Positions 61,200 through 64,000 of a stretch of 64,000 nt of DNA are shown here, in pieces (the first letter of the stretch is position 1; every line of letters begins with the position of its first letter). The notes beneath the pieces are model-generated. The model was not told the origin of the DNA. It saw only the letters and a program-made list of their open reading frames with translations, and ran no database searches. This stretch comes from an uncultured Bacteroidia bacterium (GTDB taxonomy: Bacteria; Bacteroidota; Bacteroidia; Bacteroidales; UBA932), in NCBI GenBank assembly GCA_902789445.1, contig CADAOB010000006.1, positions 26,684-90,683 on the forward strand. Direction: 5' to 3'. A program made the translations under genes and the position numbers.

Positions 61200-62088
61200 T
61201 CATAAAGTATTTGCACTTGCGGCCATTGTTCTTTCGGCCACAATCCTGCTTTGCTGCTGCAAAGGCAAGGAGACATTCTTTGAGGAAGGAAGCGGCATGG
61301 TACCCTATGCCTGCCAGGGTATCCATGCCGGCAAGACGATTGAAATCTACTATCACGTTCCGGCCGGCGACATCCGTTCCATGCCTGTCTGGATCGTGAT
61401 GCACGGAATGGGACGCAACGCCGACGACTACCGCGACCACTGGAAGACCCTGGCCGACCGGTATGGATTTATCGTGCTGGCACCGCACTTCACCGACGAA
61501 GCGTTTCCTGAAGCCGCCTATCAACAGGGGAATGTCAAGGATGAAGCCGGATACTTCAATGAAAAGTCCGCAATGACCTATCCGCTCATCAGCGAAGTCT
61601 TCCATTTCTTCAAAGAGCACAGCGCTTCCCGGGTGAAGAAGTACGACATCTACGGACATTCGGCCGGCGGACAGTTCGTTCACCGCTACCTGCTGTTCAA
61701 CGACACGCCGGAAGTGGAACGGGCCGTGGCCGCCAACGCGGGCTGGTACACCTTCCCGACCGATACCATCGATTATCCCTACGGGATCGGTGACAGTGCC
61801 GAGAAAATCGGAACAGACATAGCGGCTTATTATGCTAAACGGCTGACCATCCTGCTGGGAGATGCCGACACTTTGCGGTCGGGCTCCCTGCGCAAGACAC
61901 CCGAAGCGGACGCGCAGGGCCTTAACCGCTTCCAGCGAGGCGAAGCATTCTTCGAATTCTGCAAAGCCGATGCGGCTCGTCGCGGCGTGCCGTTCAACTG
62001 GGACAAGGCCTATGTGCCCGGTTCCGGCCACTCGGACGAAAAGATGTCCACCGGGGCAGCGGAATATCTGTACGAAAACGGCTTATAG
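61189..62088 (+). CDS. Exported alpha/beta-hydrolase (esterase/peptidase-like lipoprotein)
   Basis: A 299-residue protein with a signal and a cysteine cluster (L-L-C-C-C-K-G-K) that can serve as lipobox. The fold is alpha/beta-hydrolase: oxyanion region I-V-M-H-G-M-G-R-N, nucleophile elbow Y-G-H-S-A-G-G, and a late histidine in P-G-S-G-H-S-D. Relatives are esterases or peptidases with a PHB-depolymerase-like appearance; the substrate is unknown. It is the last gene of the operon, ends 23 bases before the convergent barrel gene, and its start at 61189 overlaps iadA; codons upstream lie in the iadA frame region and are rejected. Confidence 0.75.
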   Translation: MHRNHKVFALAAIVLSATILLCCCKGKETFFEEGSGMVPYACQGIHAGKTIEIYYHVPAGDIRSMPVWIVMHGMGRNADDYRDHWKTLADRYGFIVLAPHFTDEAFPEAAYQQGNVKDEAGYFNEKSAMTYPLISEVFHFFKEHSASRVKKYDIYGHSAGGQFVHRYLLFNDTPEVERAVAANAGWYTFPTDTIDYPYGIGDSAEKIGTDIAAYYAKRLTILLGDADTLRSGSLRKTPEADAQGLNRFQRGEAFFEFCKADAARRGVPFNWDKAYVPGSGHSDEKMSTGAAEYLYENGL

Positions 62089-62111
62089 GTCGTTTCGCAT
62101 CAGGAACTCTT

Positions 62112-64000
62112 TCAAAAGTTTACAGCGAAATGCATATTGACTGTAAACGGTCGAAGCGGTTGTGAAAAAACGATTTGAGACAGGGGCGACTCGAGACGGT
62201 ATCGGTATGTCTGATGATTCAGGATGTTATTGCATTGAACGCCGAATCTGGTTTTTCCAACCAGGAAATCAAAATGAACATCCCAAAATAGGATCACTTC
62301 GCGACTGACGGTATTCCAATTGCCGTCCAAGATGTTATCAATCTGAAGCCAAGGAACAGGCGTAGCTGAGACAGATGCCTTCTGGATGATTTGCTTAGTC
62401 GTTTCGGCTGTCTTCGCCCCGTCAATCTGGATGCGGGACAAAGATGCCGATTCTTGCAAATCGAACTTGATGATTTCCCCGATGCTTCCAATCCATTGGA
62501 CGTTGGCACGGACATGGTCGGCATCATACTCGGAGACAGCACCTTTTTGTGCCAAAGAAGACGAATGACGAAAAGCCTCTATTGAAAACGAGAGGTGCTG
62601 CCGAAAGTCGAACAATGATTTATTCAAACGGAAATTAGTCCCGAACCGCGTAAATGGTACAGTTATATCGGAAGTTTGTGTCAAAACAAAATTATCATCT
62701 GAGCGTAATTCTCTGTCGATCCTCCATTGTCTTCCGTGTTGAATATGGAAAGAACTTGTCATGGAGAGGCCTTTCAACGGCTTCTGTCCACTGAGTGAAA
62801 TCCTTCCTATAAAATAGCCCGGATCCTGTTTTAGGATTGGCCGGCTTACAAGGCTATGATAAGATTCCATAAGCAGAAAAGGGTTTAGTGCCTGCTCGTC
62901 TATTGTACCGGTTCTATGAGACAAAGACAGATCTGCCAACCATTCTGGTGAAAAATGCCAACTGAAGGACGCATGGGTGTTAAAACTCAAATGACTCAAA
63001 TTTTGCTCTTTTAAAGAGCTCATGATCAGTGGGATTGCGAACTCTTCCTGTCCTGTGAACCGAAAACGGCCATTCTTGTACTGGACTCGCAAGTCTTCTG
63101 CAGGGCGGAATGAAAATAGACGGAACAGGCCCCTTTGGGGCATTGTAGATGAAAAGCGTGGAATACCCTGCAAGTCGGATTGGAATTGTTTAAGAAAGAA
63201 TGGGACTATTGTATGCGCCTCCAGTGTCCATAGTCTTGACAGGTTCATGCTGATCGAACCATCCATTCTATTGTACAGAAACCGTGTGTGTGTCTGTTGG
63301 AATGCCGTTCCCTCGCCAGGGGTTGTGTCAGCTTCAAAGACATTTAATTGCTCATCTCTGTCAGAATACTGGCTGAACAGTGAAAACGAGCGAACTTTAT
63401 TCCGGCCATTTCTTTTAATAAATGAAAACGCATTCAATATCTCAAAATCCATCATTGAGAATCGTTGCCCGATTCTGTTTTTGCTTTCTGATTCGGCGTC
63501 ATACGAAGAATAATTATTACGGATACGAAAATGGTCATTGACGAAGCGCGTCGTATCATTGCGGGTAAACCGGATTTCCAACGCGGGGAGCCGTGTCCAA
63601 TGCCTTCCCGATGACAATTCATCTATGGAGAGTTGTGTTGTACCGGTTTTGTCAAAGAATTCCTGTTGTATTTGGCTGTTATACAGAAGTCGTTCCTGCT
63701 CATAGTCCGCGGAGACGGAGAAACTGTAGTTTGGAGAAATAGCCGATTTAGAATAAAACGAGGAACTTAACGATTGATTGAAAGCAGAACGTCCATATCC
63801 CATGACGGATCCCGTTTCCGAGAAAGCATGCAAGTAACTCTGTGGCCGGAGGCGGTTCAGGAAATCTATTTCGTCCATCTTGACAACGATCTCATCGGGA
63901 TGGAATTCTTCCATATTACGGATTATATCTCTGCCGGAAGCGTCAAATTTCGCCACAGCCATCAGTTGCGATTTTCTAGATAGCCTGGATAGGAACATAT
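62112..64000 (-). CDS. Outer-membrane beta-barrel protein, N-terminus beyond window
   Basis: At least 628 residues of a barrel protein, running off the right edge; the methionine at 63998 is not a credible start. The sequence is full of alternating aromatic beta-strands (Y-S-F-S-V-S-A-D-Y-E-Q, S-L-F-S-Q-Y-S-D-R-D, F-N-T-H-A-S-F-S-W-H-F) and ends in an outer-membrane C-terminal signature H-F-A-V-N-F. It resembles the barrel half of carboxypeptidase-regulatory-like/TonB-dependent receptor-type Bacteroidota proteins, but the plug and N-terminal domains are not seen. The DNA is clearly richer in A and T than the preceding operon. Confidence 0.8.
   Translation of the reverse strand, partial: MFLSRLSRKSQLMAVAKFDASGRDIIRNMEEFHPDEIVVKMDEIDFLNRLRPQSYLHAFSETGSVMGYGRSAFNQSLSSSFYSKSAISPNYSFSVSADYEQERLLYNSQIQQEFFDKTGTTQLSIDELSSGRHWTRLPALEIRFTRNDTTRFVNDHFRIRNNYSSYDAESESKNRIGQRFSMMDFEILNAFSFIKRNGRNKVRSFSLFSQYSDRDEQLNVFEADTTPGEGTAFQQTHTRFLYNRMDGSISMNLSRLWTLEAHTIVPFFLKQFQSDLQGIPRFSSTMPQRGLFRLFSFRPAEDLRVQYKNGRFRFTGQEEFAIPLIMSSLKEQNLSHLSFNTHASFSWHFSPEWLADLSLSHRTGTIDEQALNPFLLMESYHSLVSRPILKQDPGYFIGRISLSGQKPLKGLSMTSSFHIQHGRQWRIDRELRSDDNFVLTQTSDITVPFTRFGTNFRLNKSLFDFRQHLSFSIEAFRHSSSLAQKGAVSEYDADHVRANVQWIGSIGEIIKFDLQESASLSRIQIDGAKTAETTKQIIQKASVSATPVPWLQIDNILDGNWNTVSREVILFWDVHFDFLVGKTRFGVQCNNILNHQTYRYRLESPLSQIVFSQPLRPFTVNMHFAVNF

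Overview
The window reads as chromosome of a fairly GC-rich member of the Bacteroidales (Bacteroidota). The evidence is a SusC/SusD pair, many TAnnTTTG-type (-7) promoters often with a TTG (-33) box about 19-22 bases upstream, glycine-lipid acyltransferases, and characteristic Bacteroidales proteins (YitT, a DUF2795 protein, a FISUMP lipoprotein, a lone HsdR N-terminal protein beside holA). Family or genus cannot be fixed from this. Coding density is high. I found no rRNA, tRNA, CRISPR array, prophage or classical insertion sequence.

Layout. 1-1.2 kb: end of an OmpA-like protein and a hypothetical gene. 1.2-3.0 kb: a REP-associated tyrosine transposase (RAYT) flanked on both sides by doublets of a short hairpin. 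3.0-11.9 kb: housekeeping genes (cca, holA, alr), an M6 metalloprotease operon, a glycosyltransferase/LAB_N pair and a membrane protein. 12.0-19.4 kb: one operon with an MMPL exporter, fakA, fakB, a GNAT-like protein, plsX and an acyl carrier protein, followed by LolA-like, AraC and acyl-ACP thioesterase genes, so a lipid-handling neighbourhood. 22.1-24.5 kb: a DUF3108 protein and the ResB/CcsA cytochrome c maturation pair. 24.7-26.0 kb: a second RAYT with its own, different hairpin family. 26.1-29.4 kb: a GH3-type acyl-amide synthetase coupled to glsA and glsB. 29.5-34.4 kb: cobalamin adenosyltransferase and ABC ATPase, then folE, trkA and aspA. 34.4-44.1 kb: two overlapping AraC-type regulators, yitT, leuS, an M28/TonB-C fusion with a degraded metal site, gcvT, a SPOR lipoprotein, capA-like and phoH. 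44.1-49.5 kb: FISUMP lipoprotein, apbE, a D-aminoacylase-like amidohydrolase and class I fumarase. 49.6-62.1 kb: a membrane-anchored winged-helix regulator divergent from a seven-gene run (DcuC-like, M14 carboxypeptidase, SusC, SusD, second DcuC-like, isoaspartyl dipeptidase, alpha/beta hydrolase). 62.1-64.0 kb: the C-terminal part of an outer-membrane barrel protein in visibly more AT-rich DNA, running off the window.

How the genes may work together. The last large run looks like a peptide-uptake locus that finishes in aspartate and C4-dicarboxylates. With aspartase (33 kb), class I fumarase (48 kb) and two DcuC-like carriers it suggests fermentation of aspartyl or isoaspartyl peptides through fumarate. 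The fak-plsX-acp operon suggests capture of free fatty acids into acyl-phosphate and acyl-ACP. The GH3-glsA-glsB operon suggests amino-acid-based membrane lipids. Seven genes have a -7 box ending only 4-8 bases before the start codon, which predicts leaderless mRNAs. The two RAYT loci, each with a distinct hairpin family but a partly shared flanking motif, are the most unusual non-genic structure here.
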